Source: DATEHG01 sp041691295 | GTDB lineage: Bacteria > Gemmatimonadota > Gemmatimonadetes > Gemmatimonadales > GWC2-71-9 | Assembly: GCA_041691295.1 (NCBI GenBank) | Contig: JBEPVA010000002.1 | Location: forward strand, 1-64,000 | Direction: 5' to 3' | DNA: 64,000 nt | Shown here: piece by piece, positions 41,503 to 50,156 of the stretch | Layout: every line of letters begins with the position of its first letter | Position numbering within the stretch: the stretch's first letter is position 1 | The notes under the pieces: generated by a model | Databases searched by the model: none | Seen by the model: only the letters and a program-made list of their open reading frames with translations | What the model was told of the DNA's origin: nothing | Position numbers and translations under genes: made by a program

Positions 41503-44151
41503 ATGGGACGATTCCATGGCTGGCTCCGGAGGCTGGAGGCGCTGCTCCGTCCAGCCGCCGCCGACCGCCGGCTTCACGAAGAGATGCAATTCCACCTGGC
41601 CCGTGAAATCGAGAAGCACCTGGCGGCTGGCCTCTCCCCCGATGAGGCTCGCCGCCGGGCGCTGATCGATTTCGGCGGAGTCACCCAGACCCTCGAGGCC
41701 CATCGTGGGGTGCGTCGAGGTATCTGGCTCGAGGAAATCCCGGGAGATGTCCGCCAGGCACTCCGGGCCCTGCGGCGGAGTCCCGTCTTTGCCGCCACGG
41801 CCATCCTCACGCTGGCCGTCGGAATCGGTGCCAACACCGCCATCTTCTCGGTGGTCCGCGCGGTCATTCTCCGCCCGCTGCCATTCCCTCATGCCGAACG
41901 CCTCGTCATGCTGTCGGAGGACAATCCCGAGAAGGGGTGGCACCGCGAGAGTGTGGCCCCGGCCAACTATTTCGACTGGAAAGAGCGGGTCGCGGCCTTT
42001 GAGGATGCGGCCGCTTACACCCAGGGAGGGGGCTCGACGCTGAGCAGCAACGGCCAGGCCACCCAGATCCAGGTGCGCGGCGTCACTGGCAATTACTTCT
42101 CGGTGCTGGGCGTCGATGTTGAACGTGGCCGGACCCTCCACGAGGCCGAGACCTGGCAGCAGGGTCCCGGTGTCGCGGTGATCAGCCACCGGCTGTGGGC
42201 CGAAGCGCTCGGCGCTGATCCGTCAGTCATCGGACGAACCGTCACACTCGATGGCAGTCCGGTGCAGATCGTTGGGGTCATGCCGAGCAGCTTCGGCTTC
42301 GCGGCCGACTCGGTGGATCTCTGGCAGGCGATGGGCTGGGATCCTTCGGTCAGGAGCCAGGCGTTCTTCCGCCGGGCCCACTGGGTCAGGGTCATCGCGC
42401 GCCTGAAGCCCGGAGTCATGCCGGCCGCGGCGGACGCGCAATTCCAGACCGTCGTGCGCCAGCTGCAGGTCGAGAACCCCGTGATCAACCGAGCAATGGG
42501 GGCCGACCTGGTACCGCTCCAGGAATTCCTGATCGGGGACCTCAAGGCGCCGCTCCTGATCCTGCAGGGCGCGGTGGGGCTCCTGCTGCTCATCGCCTGT
42601 GCGAATGTGGCCAACCTGCTGCTGGCGCAGGCCGTCGGTCGGGAACGGGAGATGTCGCTTCGGCTTACCCTCGGCGCCCGCACCGGCCGACTGGTACGGC
42701 AGGCACTCACCGAGAGCGTGGTCCTCGCCTCGCTCGGCGGACTGGCCGGCCTGGCGCTCGGATGGTTGGGCACTCGGGCACTGGCCGCGCTGCAGCCTGG
42801 TGGCATGCTTCCGGTACGCTCGGTGCCAATGGATCTGGCGGTGCTGGCGTGGGTCATGATCCTGACCACACTGACCGGGCTGACTTTCGGAATTGCGCCG
42901 GCGGTCTGGAGCGCCAGCCGGTTGCCCGCCGAGGTCCTCAAGGAGGGCGGCAAAGGCAGTACCGGGTCACGCAGCAAGCGCTGGTCCGCCGCGCTGGTGG
43001 TGGCTGAGCTGGCGCTGGCACTGGTGCTCACGGCGGGGGCAGGGCTGCTGGTGCGGAGCTTCTGGCGGCTGCAGGGAATGGCGCCCGGGATTGATCCCGC
43101 CGGGGTGACCGCGATAGGCATTCGCCTGCCCTCAGGGTACGAAACCGCCGACAAGCAGATCGCTTTCTTCAACACCGTCATCGAGCGGGCTGGCGCGCTG
43201 CCGGGAGTGACCAATGCGGCTGCCGGCCTGGTGGCCCCACTCGGCGGCAACAGCTATACCAGCGATTTTCATATCGGGGGACGCCCGCCTGAGGAGTACG
43301 GAACGGAAGTGGTCCGGGAAACCATCACATCGGACTACTTTCGGACCCTCGGCATTCCGCTTCGCGGCGGTCGATTCTTCACGCCCGCCGATCGGAAGGG
43401 ATCGGCGCCAGTCACGATCATCAACCAGACTCTGGCCCGGCAGTATTTCCGCGGTCAGAATCCCGTCGGGCAGCTGATCACCTTCGACAAGACCCCGGAT
43501 TCTTCTTCGGTCTGGCGCACGATTGTCGGCGTGGTGGGCGATGTCCGTCAGCGAGGACTGGCCCTCGAGCCCCAGGTCGAGGCCTACGAACCGATCGGCC
43601 AGCAGAGCAACAGTTACATGACCCTGCTGGTCCGCGCGCCGGGCTCCGCTGCGGAGGTGGTGCCAAATGTGCGCAAGCTGCTGGCCTCGCTCGACGCGTC
43701 GCTGGCGCCGGCACTCGTCGCGACACTGCCTGCTCTGGTCAGCCGCTCAATCGCGCGGCAGCGGTTCCTGATGACCGTGTTGCTGGTCTTCGCGGCGACC
43801 GGACTGCTCCTGGCCATTGTGGGGGTCTACGGGGTCATGGCCCAGCTCGCGGCCCGGCGGACCAGGGAGATGGGAATCCGGCTGGCGCTCGGCGCCCGGG
43901 CCACCCAGGTCCGCTGGCTGGTGCTGCGCCATGCGTTGGGGCTCCTGGCCGGCGGGTTGGGAGTCGGACTGGTGACCGCACTGATGGCCGCTCGTGCGAT
44001 GAAGGCGCTGCTATATGGCGTGACACCGGCGGACCCGGGGACGTTCGGCGTCGTGACGGTGATGCTGGTGCTCACCGGTCTGCTCGCGTCATGGCTGCCG
44101 GCGCTGAAAGCCAGCCGGGCCGATCCGGCGACGACGCTTCGAGTGGAGTAG
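41503..44151 (+). CDS. ADOP-type ABC permease (duplicated MacB/FtsX)
   Basis: An 882-aa ADOP-family permease. A short cytoplasmic N-terminal region with LHEEMQFHLAREIEKHLA and LSPDEARRRALIDFGGV is diagnostic. Two MacB-like units follow, each with a periplasmic domain (about 110-350 and 530-720) and FtsX-type membrane helices. Expected helix motifs appear: ANVANLLLAQAVGREREMSLR and AARRTREMGIRLALGA. No ATPase is encoded nearby, as is usual for ADOPs. The ATG at 41503 has Shine-Dalgarno GGAGGA; the in-frame Met upstream is inside padR. Substrate is unknown. Confidence 0.93.
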   Translation: MGRFHGWLRRLEALLRPAAADRRLHEEMQFHLAREIEKHLAAGLSPDEARRRALIDFGGVTQTLEAHRGVRRGIWLEEIPGDVRQALRALRRSPVFAATAILTLAVGIGANTAIFSVVRAVILRPLPFPHAERLVMLSEDNPEKGWHRESVAPANYFDWKERVAAFEDAAAYTQGGGSTLSSNGQATQIQVRGVTGNYFSVLGVDVERGRTLHEAETWQQGPGVAVISHRLWAEALGADPSVIGRTVTLDGSPVQIVGVMPSSFGFAADSVDLWQAMGWDPSVRSQAFFRRAHWVRVIARLKPGVMPAAADAQFQTVVRQLQVENPVINRAMGADLVPLQEFLIGDLKAPLLILQGAVGLLLLIACANVANLLLAQAVGREREMSLRLTLGARTGRLVRQALTESVVLASLGGLAGLALGWLGTRALAALQPGGMLPVRSVPMDLAVLAWVMILTTLTGLTFGIAPAVWSASRLPAEVLKEGGKGSTGSRSKRWSAALVVAELALALVLTAGAGLLVRSFWRLQGMAPGIDPAGVTAIGIRLPSGYETADKQIAFFNTVIERAGALPGVTNAAAGLVAPLGGNSYTSDFHIGGRPPEEYGTEVVRETITSDYFRTLGIPLRGGRFFTPADRKGSAPVTIINQTLARQYFRGQNPVGQLITFDKTPDSSSVWRTIVGVVGDVRQRGLALEPQVEAYEPIGQQSNSYMTLLVRAPGSAAEVVPNVRKLLASLDASLAPALVATLPALVSRSIARQRFLMTVLLVFAATGLLLAIVGVYGVMAQLAARRTREMGIRLALGARATQVRWLVLRHALGLLAGGLGVGLVTALMAARAMKALLYGVTPADPGTFGVVTVMLVLTGLLASWLPALKASRADPATTLRVE

Positions 44152-44176
44152 GCGGGCGGGCCGAAGCGACTGCGGC

Positions 44177-44273
44177 ACCTCATCCCGAGCGAAGCGAGGG
44201 ACCTTGCCCGTCAAACCGGTACCAGGTTTGACCAGTCAGGTCCCTCACTCGCTTTGCTCGCTCGGGATGAGGT
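44177..44273. repeat. REP/REPIN-like long inverted repeat
   Basis: The left arm (44177-44204) and right arm (44238-44273) carry acctcatcccgagcga and its complement with a few inserted bases. Inside them gtcaaacc (44210-44217) and ggtttgac (44225-44232) pair perfectly. The arms resemble the widespread cctcatcccgagcgaagcga-type repeat. It sits between converging genes and may act as a bidirectional terminator. Confidence 0.85.
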
Positions 44274-44294
44274 ATCGAAGTCTCTCGTCTCACC

Positions 44295-44915
44295 TCACCA
44301 CCCCATCGTCCGTGACCGCTGTACAATCACCTCGGCCGCGCCGCCGAAGCCGAGCAGTTCGGTGTTGAGCACCATGTGATAGTGGATCGGATCGGCCCAG
44401 TCGCGGTTGTAGTACTCCCGGTGGTAACGGGATCGCTGATGGTCGACCTCATCGACCCGTTTGTCGGCGGCCGCCTGCTCGAGCTTTTCCCGCTCCATGA
44501 TCTGGACCACGCGCCAGCTTTTCGGGGCCACTACGCGAACATGCAATCCGTCATGCCGCCGGGCCAGGACCGCTGAGGCGGCCCGTCCAACCAGGACTAC
44601 CCTGCCCTGTGAGGCGATCTCCCGGACCACCGCCTCCGTCACCTTCACAATTTCCGGCTCCGGCATCAGAGCCGCCTGATCGGGAGCGGGCAGGGCAAAC
44701 TCCTGTGAGCTCACCGCCAGGGTCCGGGCCAGCCGCTCCACAAAACTCGGCACCCGCTCATCCCGGCTGGCCACCTCGGCGTGGGATAGCCCCGCCCGTT
44801 CCGCCACCAGGCTGATCAGTTCGTTGTCCACCAGGGACCACGCCAGCGCGTCCGCTACCCGCCGGGCGATCTGGGCGCCACCGGCGCCGAACTGTCGGGA
44901 GATGGTGATTAACAT
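44295..44915 (-). CDS. Cytidylate kinase-like family protein
   Basis: A 206-aa P-loop kinase-like protein of the cytidylate_kin2 type. It begins MLITISRQFGAGGAQIARR, where GAGGAQIA is the modified P-loop, and contains LVDNELI, VVLVGRAASAVLARR and a lid region rich in Arg (HQRSRYHREYYNRDWADP). Related proteins occur widely and their substrate is not established; it should not be equated with Cmk. A TATCGT box ends 6 bp before the ATG, suggesting a leaderless transcript. Confidence 0.88.
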   Translation of the reverse strand: MLITISRQFGAGGAQIARRVADALAWSLVDNELISLVAERAGLSHAEVASRDERVPSFVERLARTLAVSSQEFALPAPDQAALMPEPEIVKVTEAVVREIASQGRVVLVGRAASAVLARRHDGLHVRVVAPKSWRVVQIMEREKLEQAAADKRVDEVDHQRSRYHREYYNRDWADPIHYHMVLNTELLGFGGAAEVIVQRSRTMGW

Positions 44916-45076
44916 GCCTTGACGATACCGGTGATAGGAGGAGTTCGTAAGAGTCGGAGATGGAAGACCGGAGATAGGAGACAGGAAATCGGAGGCAGAA
45001 AATATCGGCTGGGCGCCTGCAGCGTGGTGCCTGCCCCGCTGCCCCCAGCCCCCCAGCCCCCCAGCCCCCCTGCCCC
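44916..45076 (-). repeat. R/Y module between the MFS gene and the kinase-like gene
   Basis: Read leftward, an octamer array (complement of ccccccag, 45049-45072) is purine-rich after the MFS stop. A heptamer array (complement of cggagat, ggaagac, cggagat, aggagac, aggaaat, cggaggc; 44955-44996) is pyrimidine-rich before the kinase start. A centre of about 40 bp separates them. Confidence 0.85.
44922..44927 (-). promoter_or_regulatory. -10 box TATCGT of the leaderless kinase-like gene
   Basis: On the minus strand TATCGT ends 6 bp before the ATG at 44915. A TTACGA at about the -35 distance (44945-44950) is a weak upstream match. Confidence 0.55.
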
Positions 45077-46291
45077 CTATCTCGCCAGTTCCACAATCCG
45101 CCTGGTCCCCACCAGCGTCACGACGATACAGATCACGCCGCCAAGGCCGACTGCCGTCGCGACGCCGAGGGTTTCGGCCACCCAGCCGACGAGGAGATTA
45201 CCGATCGGTGCCAGGCCCAGGACCACCAGCGAGTAGAAGCCCATGACCCGGCCGCGCAGATGGTCGGGTGTCCTGGTCTGCAGCAGGGTATTGGTCATCA
45301 CGTTATTGAGGATCATTCCGGCCCCGGCGGCGGCGAGCAGCACGACCGCCGACGGGAAATGCGCCACCAGACCCAGGCAGGCCAGCGCCGCCCCGAACGC
45401 GAAGCCTGCCCAGCGAATGATCCCGGCGTTCTTCTTGTCGCCGGAGAGCGCGGCCATCGAGAGCGCGCCGCACGCCGCGCCGACACCAAGTGCCGACATC
45501 AGGCCGCTGTAGCCTGTAGCGCTGGCGTGGAGGACATCGCGGGCGTAGACCGGCAGCATGGTGACGAACGAAAAGCCGAAGATGCTGAAGGCGCCGGTCA
45601 CGATCAGCAATGTCCGGGGCAATTCGGCCTGCCTGAGGTAGGTCAGGCCGCCGAGCAGGTCACGGTCCTGCTTCACTTCACGCGCCCCGGGCGCCACCGG
45701 CCGCATCTTGAACAGCGCTACCACCACGGCCAGGTAACTCAGGGAGTTGGCGAAGAAACAGGCCTTGAGTCCGACCCCCGCGATCAGCGCTGCCGCGATC
45801 AGCGGCCCCACGATCCGGGAGCTGTTGAACACCAGCGAGTTGAGCGCGATGGCATTCATGACGTCCGGCCGGTCGACCATTTCCATCAGGAAGGCCTGGC
45901 GGATCGGCACCTCGAAGGCGGTCAGGGTCCCCAGCGAAAAGGCCAGGACCATGAGCCAGTGCAGCGTGATGATATTGAAGGCGGTGAGGGTGGCGAGGAT
46001 CAGCGACTCGATCAGCATCAGGCTCTGCAGCAGGATCAGTGCCTTGCGCCTCGGCACCCGGTCGGCCAGGACCCCGCCGTAGAGTGTGAACAGCAGAATC
46101 GGCAGCGACTCGAGAAAGGCCACCACCCCGACCAGCAGGGGGCGCGGTGAGAGCTGCACCACCAGCCACCCCTGCGCCACCACCTGCATCCAGGTGCCGC
46201 ACAGCGACAGGAACTGGCCGGTCAGGAACAGCCGGAAGCTGGGAGAGCGAAGCGCGCCAAAGGCAGGGGGCCGGAGCGGGAGGGAGGACAC
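45077..46291 (-). CDS. MFS transporter, EntS/MFS_3-like
   Basis: A 404-aa major facilitator with about 12 membrane helices. The conserved MFS loop 2-3 motif is GGVLADRVPRRKAL, with SLCGTWMQVVAQGWLV in helix 1-2, typical of the enterobactin-exporter (EntS/TMEM180-like) group. The start is GTG at 46291; no ATG lies upstream of the first helix. A TAGCAT box ends 6 bp before the GTG. The substrate is unknown; small-molecule or siderophore export is usual for the group. Confidence 0.92.
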   Translation of the reverse strand: MSSLPLRPPAFGALRSPSFRLFLTGQFLSLCGTWMQVVAQGWLVVQLSPRPLLVGVVAFLESLPILLFTLYGGVLADRVPRRKALILLQSLMLIESLILATLTAFNIITLHWLMVLAFSLGTLTAFEVPIRQAFLMEMVDRPDVMNAIALNSLVFNSSRIVGPLIAAALIAGVGLKACFFANSLSYLAVVVALFKMRPVAPGAREVKQDRDLLGGLTYLRQAELPRTLLIVTGAFSIFGFSFVTMLPVYARDVLHASATGYSGLMSALGVGAACGALSMAALSGDKKNAGIIRWAGFAFGAALACLGLVAHFPSAVVLLAAAGAGMILNNVMTNTLLQTRTPDHLRGRVMGFYSLVVLGLAPIGNLLVGWVAETLGVATAVGLGGVICIVVTLVGTRRIVELAR

Positions 46292-46494
46292 GGGACAATG
46301 CTAGACGAGCGGTGGCACCGGGGGAAGTTGGGATGGCGGGATGGGGAGAAGTCGGGATGGGGGGAATGCTTGCGAAAAGACGCCGCACGGACGGCAATCC
46401 GAACCGGCTTCGGATCCTGGTGTATAGTTAGGAGAGTGGGATCGGGACGGAACGATTCCCCCCATCCCCTCATCCCCACATCCGAAATCGAAGC
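46292..46494. repeat. Divergent promoter region with a 14-bp perfect inverted repeat
   Basis: gggatggggggaat (46354-46367) and attccccccatccc (46455-46468) are exact complements, embedded in 8-bp repeat arrays (gggatggc, gggatggg; ccctcatc, cccacatc). Each of the diverging genes is therefore preceded by a pyrimidine-rich coding-strand tract. TATAGT at 46423-46428 is a candidate -10 for the rightward gene. Confidence 0.85.
46298..46303 (-). promoter_or_regulatory. -10 box TAGCAT of the leaderless MFS gene
   Basis: On the minus strand TAGCAT ends 6 bp before the GTG start at 46291, without a Shine-Dalgarno. Confidence 0.55.
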
Positions 46495-47766
46495 ATGCGA
46501 TTTACCACCTACTCCAAATTCGTCCCCGGCTCCGCCGACGCGGTCAACCTCCAGTCGCTGCTCGACCAGCTGGGGGACTTTCTGCTGCAGTCCGGCTTCC
46601 AGGGCGGCGACCCCTACGGCGAGGACGACAGTCAGTCACTCGACAACCTGCGCGAGGCAATCCTCCAGGCCCTGATCGATTCCAAGCAGCTCACCCCCGA
46701 GATGCTGGCCTTCCTCCGCGGCGATTCCACCGGTGACCCGGCCCGCGACGAGGCCATCGGGCGAGCGCTGGCCAAGCTGCTCGATGAGCTGATTCAGCGG
46801 ATGGTCGAGGAGGGGTTCCTCAACCTCACCGAGTCACAGGCTGCTCCGTCTCACCAGCCGATGTTCGGTCCCGGCGGTCAGGCCCGCTCCGCAGCCCGCG
46901 ACGTCCAGTTCCAGTTGACCGACAAGGGAATCGATTTCCTCGGCTACCGCACCCTGAAACAGCTGCTCGGCAGCCTTGGCAAGTCGAGCTTCGGGGCCCA
47001 CGACACTCCGCACCTGGCCACCGGGGTGGAGGCGGAAGCGGCCAGCCGCCCCTACGAGTTCGGCGACACCATGAATCTCGATGCACCCGGCACACTGGGT
47101 CGGGCCCTGGCGCGGCAGGGGCTCAAGACTCCGCTCGAACTCGAGTATGGCGACCTGCTGGTCCACCAGGCGGACTACCGCTCGTCGGCGGCCACCGTCC
47201 TGATGCTCGACTGCTCCCACTCAATGATCCTCTACGGCGAGGACCGGTTCACCCCGGCCAAGAAGGTGGCGCTGGCCCTGACTCACCTGATCCACACCCA
47301 GTACCCCGGCGATTCGATCCGGGTAGTCCTGTTTCATGACGACGCCGAGGAGATTCCGCTCCGGGCCCTGGCCAAGGCCCAAGTGGGGCCGTTCCATACC
47401 AACACCGCGGCAGGCCTCAGGCTGGCCCGCAAGATCCTGCTGTCCCAGAGCAAGGACATGCGACAGATCATCATGATCACCGATGGCAAGCCGTCAGCCA
47501 TGCCACTGCCCGACGGCCGAGTCTACATCAACTCGGTGGGGCTCGACCCGGCCATCCTGAAAGTGACCTACAATGAAGTGGCCGAATGCCGCCGCTCCGG
47601 CATCCAGATCAATACCTTCATGCTGGCGCGAGATCGGAGCCTGGTGGAGTTCGTGCGGAAGGTCAGCGAGATCTGCCGGGGCAAGGCCTACTTCACCAGC
47701 CCCGTGACTCTGGGCCAGTTCATCCTGACTGATTTCATGAAGCGGCGGACGCGGAAGGTGAGTTAG
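46495..47766 (+). CDS. von Willebrand factor A domain protein, MoxR partner type
   Basis: A 423-aa cytoplasmic protein. The N-terminal half (about 1-220) is helical and contains the ETFSDLLxQ-like region in MRFTTYSKFVPGSADAVNLQ, a conserved start in these proteins. The VWA domain (about 230-420) has the MIDAS motif MLDCSHSM (DxSxS form with C and H), a later Thr in NTAAGLRLAR and ITDGKPSA. VWA proteins of this class work with MoxR ATPases; the one at 39494 is the likely partner. Divergent from the MFS gene and preceded by an R/Y module. Confidence 0.9.
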   Translation: MRFTTYSKFVPGSADAVNLQSLLDQLGDFLLQSGFQGGDPYGEDDSQSLDNLREAILQALIDSKQLTPEMLAFLRGDSTGDPARDEAIGRALAKLLDELIQRMVEEGFLNLTESQAAPSHQPMFGPGGQARSAARDVQFQLTDKGIDFLGYRTLKQLLGSLGKSSFGAHDTPHLATGVEAEAASRPYEFGDTMNLDAPGTLGRALARQGLKTPLELEYGDLLVHQADYRSSAATVLMLDCSHSMILYGEDRFTPAKKVALALTHLIHTQYPGDSIRVVLFHDDAEEIPLRALAKAQVGPFHTNTAAGLRLARKILLSQSKDMRQIIMITDGKPSAMPLPDGRVYINSVGLDPAILKVTYNEVAECRRSGIQINTFMLARDRSLVEFVRKVSEICRGKAYFTSPVTLGQFILTDFMKRRTRKVS

Positions 47767-47890
47767 GAATCCAGAGGTCGGAGTTGGGGGTGGGAATCAC
47801 ACCGGATCCTTGGTCCCGGAAGCCAATTCTCCTTCGAGGACCTGACTCCTGACTCCCAACTCACGACTCCCGACTAACGACTAACGACCC
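47767..47890. repeat. Heptamer module between convergent genes
   Basis: After the VWA stop are purine-rich units of about 7 bp (aggaatc, cagaggt, cggagtt, gggggtg). After a centre come seven heptamers (ctgactc, ctgactc, ccaactc, acgactc, ccgacta, acgacta, acgaccc; 47842-47890). Those run into the opposing M48 gene and contain its stop codon, so each strand reads purine-rich then pyrimidine-rich. Confidence 0.85.
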
Positions 47891-49310
47891 GCTTGACCAT
47901 CCGCCCCGCCGGCATCGTGGTCGAGCTGTCCACCCGGTTGATCAGGCTGAGCTCGGCCAGCGACACCACACTGGGCGAGGACCGCTGCAACTCGCTCAGG
48001 GTGGTCGGCCGGGTCAGCTTCTCGATCTTGAGCCGCTTGGGCTGGATGTTGAGGACTGCGGGGTCAGTCACCGGCCGGAAACTCCCCAGCGCGGACCGCA
48101 GCAGGTTCTGGTACTGGGGCCACTTGTCGGCCGTAGTGTATCCCACCAGCGCGTAGGTCTTCCCGTCATAGGACACGAATGATGCCCGCCCGCGGACCAC
48201 TCCTTGTTCGCTGGTCTGCTGGAAGTCGCCCGAGACTGCCGGCTGCCCGCCGATCGACTCACGGGTCAGTGGCGTGGCGGTGATGCCCTGCCCCGCAAAG
48301 GCGGCCCGGGCGGCGGAATCCGGAGTGCCCTGCGCCAGGCTGATCTGCACCATGGCATCCTGGCCACTGCTGATGCCCATGACGCCGCTGGCCTGGTTCT
48401 GGGTCGGCCAGCCATCGGGAAAGGTGAACTGGAACCTGAAGTCGGGATGATAGAACACCGGGCCGACAAAATATCCATCGCGGGGGTTTTCACCGTAAAT
48501 CATTCCGTCGATGATCTTGAGATACACCTCCCGGCCGGCATACAGCGAATCGAAATTGACCTTGGTCTCGGCCAGTCGCTGTTCGGTAGCCTGGATGCGG
48601 TCCGCCGGCGCCGGATGGGTTGATTGCCAGTCCGGTACCTTGCTGCCGCCCGCCGCCTGGGTCACTCCATCGAGGGTAATGAACACATCCTTCATGGCGC
48701 GGACATCGTATTTCGTCTTCAATGCGTACCTGAATCCCAGCATATCGGCTTGCGACTCATCCCCTCGGCTGTAACTGAGGAACAGCAGCTGGAGCCCCTG
48801 TTGTGCCACACCGGCATACTGTGAAAACGTCTTCGAGGCCAGGCTGCCGGCCACCAGTCCCACCTGGGCAATCTCCTGCCGGGTGATCTGGCGGGCCGAA
48901 TGGCGGGCGGTGACGTGGCCGGTCTCGTGGCCGATGACCGTGGCCAGCTCGGCCTCGGAATTCATGTCGGTCAGCAGGCCGCGGGTGACGAAGATGTAGC
49001 CGCCCGGCAGCGCAAAGGCGTTGACGCCCGGATCGTCGACCACGTGAAATTCCCATGGCAGCCCCGGCCGCTCGCCGGCGGCGGCCAGCTTGTGGCCGAT
49101 CTGGCTGACGTAGCGCTGCACCGCATCGTCGGGATAGTAGGGCGTGGCCAGCGGCACCTGGGCGGCGGCGGCCTTCCCCATCTCGATTTCCTGCGACTCG
49201 GAAACCAGGCTTATCTCGTTCTGCCCGGTCGCCGGATTGGTGGCACACGATTCTATCAGGCACAGTCCGGCGACCAGGGTCGCGCGGCTGACAAATGTTT
49301 TCAGTTCCAT
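47874..49310 (-). CDS. M48-family metalloprotease lipoprotein
   Basis: A 478-aa zinc metalloprotease of the BepA/LoiP-like group. Signal peptide and lipobox (LVAGLCLIESC) put it in the periplasm. The catalytic motif is VIGHETGHVTARHS (HExxH) with the third ligand Glu in RGDESQADMLG. The C-terminal region (about 430-478) resembles a LysM-like binding segment (SLAELSLINRV). Roles in the family include outer-membrane protein quality control. The ATG at 49310 fits a GGGAG ribosome site. The last residues, VVSR, are encoded by a heptamer array. Confidence 0.93.
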   Translation of the reverse strand: MELKTFVSRATLVAGLCLIESCATNPATGQNEISLVSESQEIEMGKAAAAQVPLATPYYPDDAVQRYVSQIGHKLAAAGERPGLPWEFHVVDDPGVNAFALPGGYIFVTRGLLTDMNSEAELATVIGHETGHVTARHSARQITRQEIAQVGLVAGSLASKTFSQYAGVAQQGLQLLFLSYSRGDESQADMLGFRYALKTKYDVRAMKDVFITLDGVTQAAGGSKVPDWQSTHPAPADRIQATEQRLAETKVNFDSLYAGREVYLKIIDGMIYGENPRDGYFVGPVFYHPDFRFQFTFPDGWPTQNQASGVMGISSGQDAMVQISLAQGTPDSAARAAFAGQGITATPLTRESIGGQPAVSGDFQQTSEQGVVRGRASFVSYDGKTYALVGYTTADKWPQYQNLLRSALGSFRPVTDPAVLNIQPKRLKIEKLTRPTTLSELQRSSPSVVSLAELSLINRVDSSTTMPAGRMVKRVVSR

Positions 49311-49323
49311 CGGTACGCTCCCG

Positions 49324-49887
49324 CTATGCGTGAGGCCAGCGCCATCCGAACATGCCGGCTGTGAGGCAACCATAGATCACGGCACCCAGCAGATCCTTCA
49401 TGGCAACCGACCAGGGCCGTGCAAACCAGACCGAATGAGCAAAATTCCCGAAACCGTACGCCATCGAGCCCGCGATGGCGATCGGACAGAACACGGTCAT
49501 GTACGCCGAACCGACCGGAAGCAGGCCGCAGGCCATCCATGCCAGGCCGAGCGAGGTGACCAGGCAGACCACGAACCACTGTCCGAGCACCGGACCCATC
49601 GCGAATACACCGGGCGACCGCAGGATCAGCAGAGCGTTGGGCCCCTGGTTGTACTTGGCCACCATCTCGGCGCTCCCCATCAGCTTCATGTCGGCGCAGT
49701 ACGGCACGACGTACTGCCCCGCCGGAGGCAAGTTCTTGAGCATTGCCGCCCTGAATCCCTCTTCGTCGGGCAGCTTGCCGAAATCATTCTTGTGCAGCGG
49801 AGTGACCATGTGGATCAGGGCGCTGGCAAAAAAGACCAGGACCGCCGACCCGATGATCGGAATCCAGAGCATGCCGAGGGTTACCAT
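49324..49887 (-). CDS. Conserved four-helix membrane protein, unknown function
   Basis: A 187-aa inner-membrane protein with an N-terminal helix (LWIPIIGSAVLVFFASALIH), a soluble loop of about 60 residues, and three further helices near the C-terminus. The loop contains LPPAGQYVVPYCADMK with a conserved-looking Tyr/Cys/Asp. I do not recognise the family beyond this pattern. It precedes the M48 gene by 13 bp and is likely co-transcribed, so an envelope role is possible. Confidence 0.82.
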   Translation of the reverse strand: MVTLGMLWIPIIGSAVLVFFASALIHMVTPLHKNDFGKLPDEEGFRAAMLKNLPPAGQYVVPYCADMKLMGSAEMVAKYNQGPNALLILRSPGVFAMGPVLGQWFVVCLVTSLGLAWMACGLLPVGSAYMTVFCPIAIAGSMAYGFGNFAHSVWFARPWSVAMKDLLGAVIYGCLTAGMFGWRWPHA

Positions 49888-50156
49888 GGGGTCAGGCCTC
49901 GAGGCTGAAGGGAAGAAAACGGAAGGGCAACGAACGAACGGAGAGACACCGATTGTCCCGTGGAACTGCCAGCATCACTGCATGGCGGCAGGACGGCTTG
50001 AAGCCGTGGCCACGGCGCGGATCGGTCCGCGATTTTCCGCGTCGTACCTGCGTACGCGGTCATCCGCGATCAGTTCGGAGAGCGAGTGCGGAAACAGAGC
50101 AGAGCGGCGGCCATGGCCGGAAATTGGGCCCGGACCGGAATCACTGCAAGTGGCGC
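49888..50156 (-). other. Intergenic region without a recognisable gene
   Basis: A 269-bp gap between two leftward genes. Its end nearest the downstream start is pyrimidine-rich on the coding strand. Apart from local GC-rich palindromes around 50040-50060 (gcgtacgc) I see no gene, RNA or clear promoter. Confidence 0.4.
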
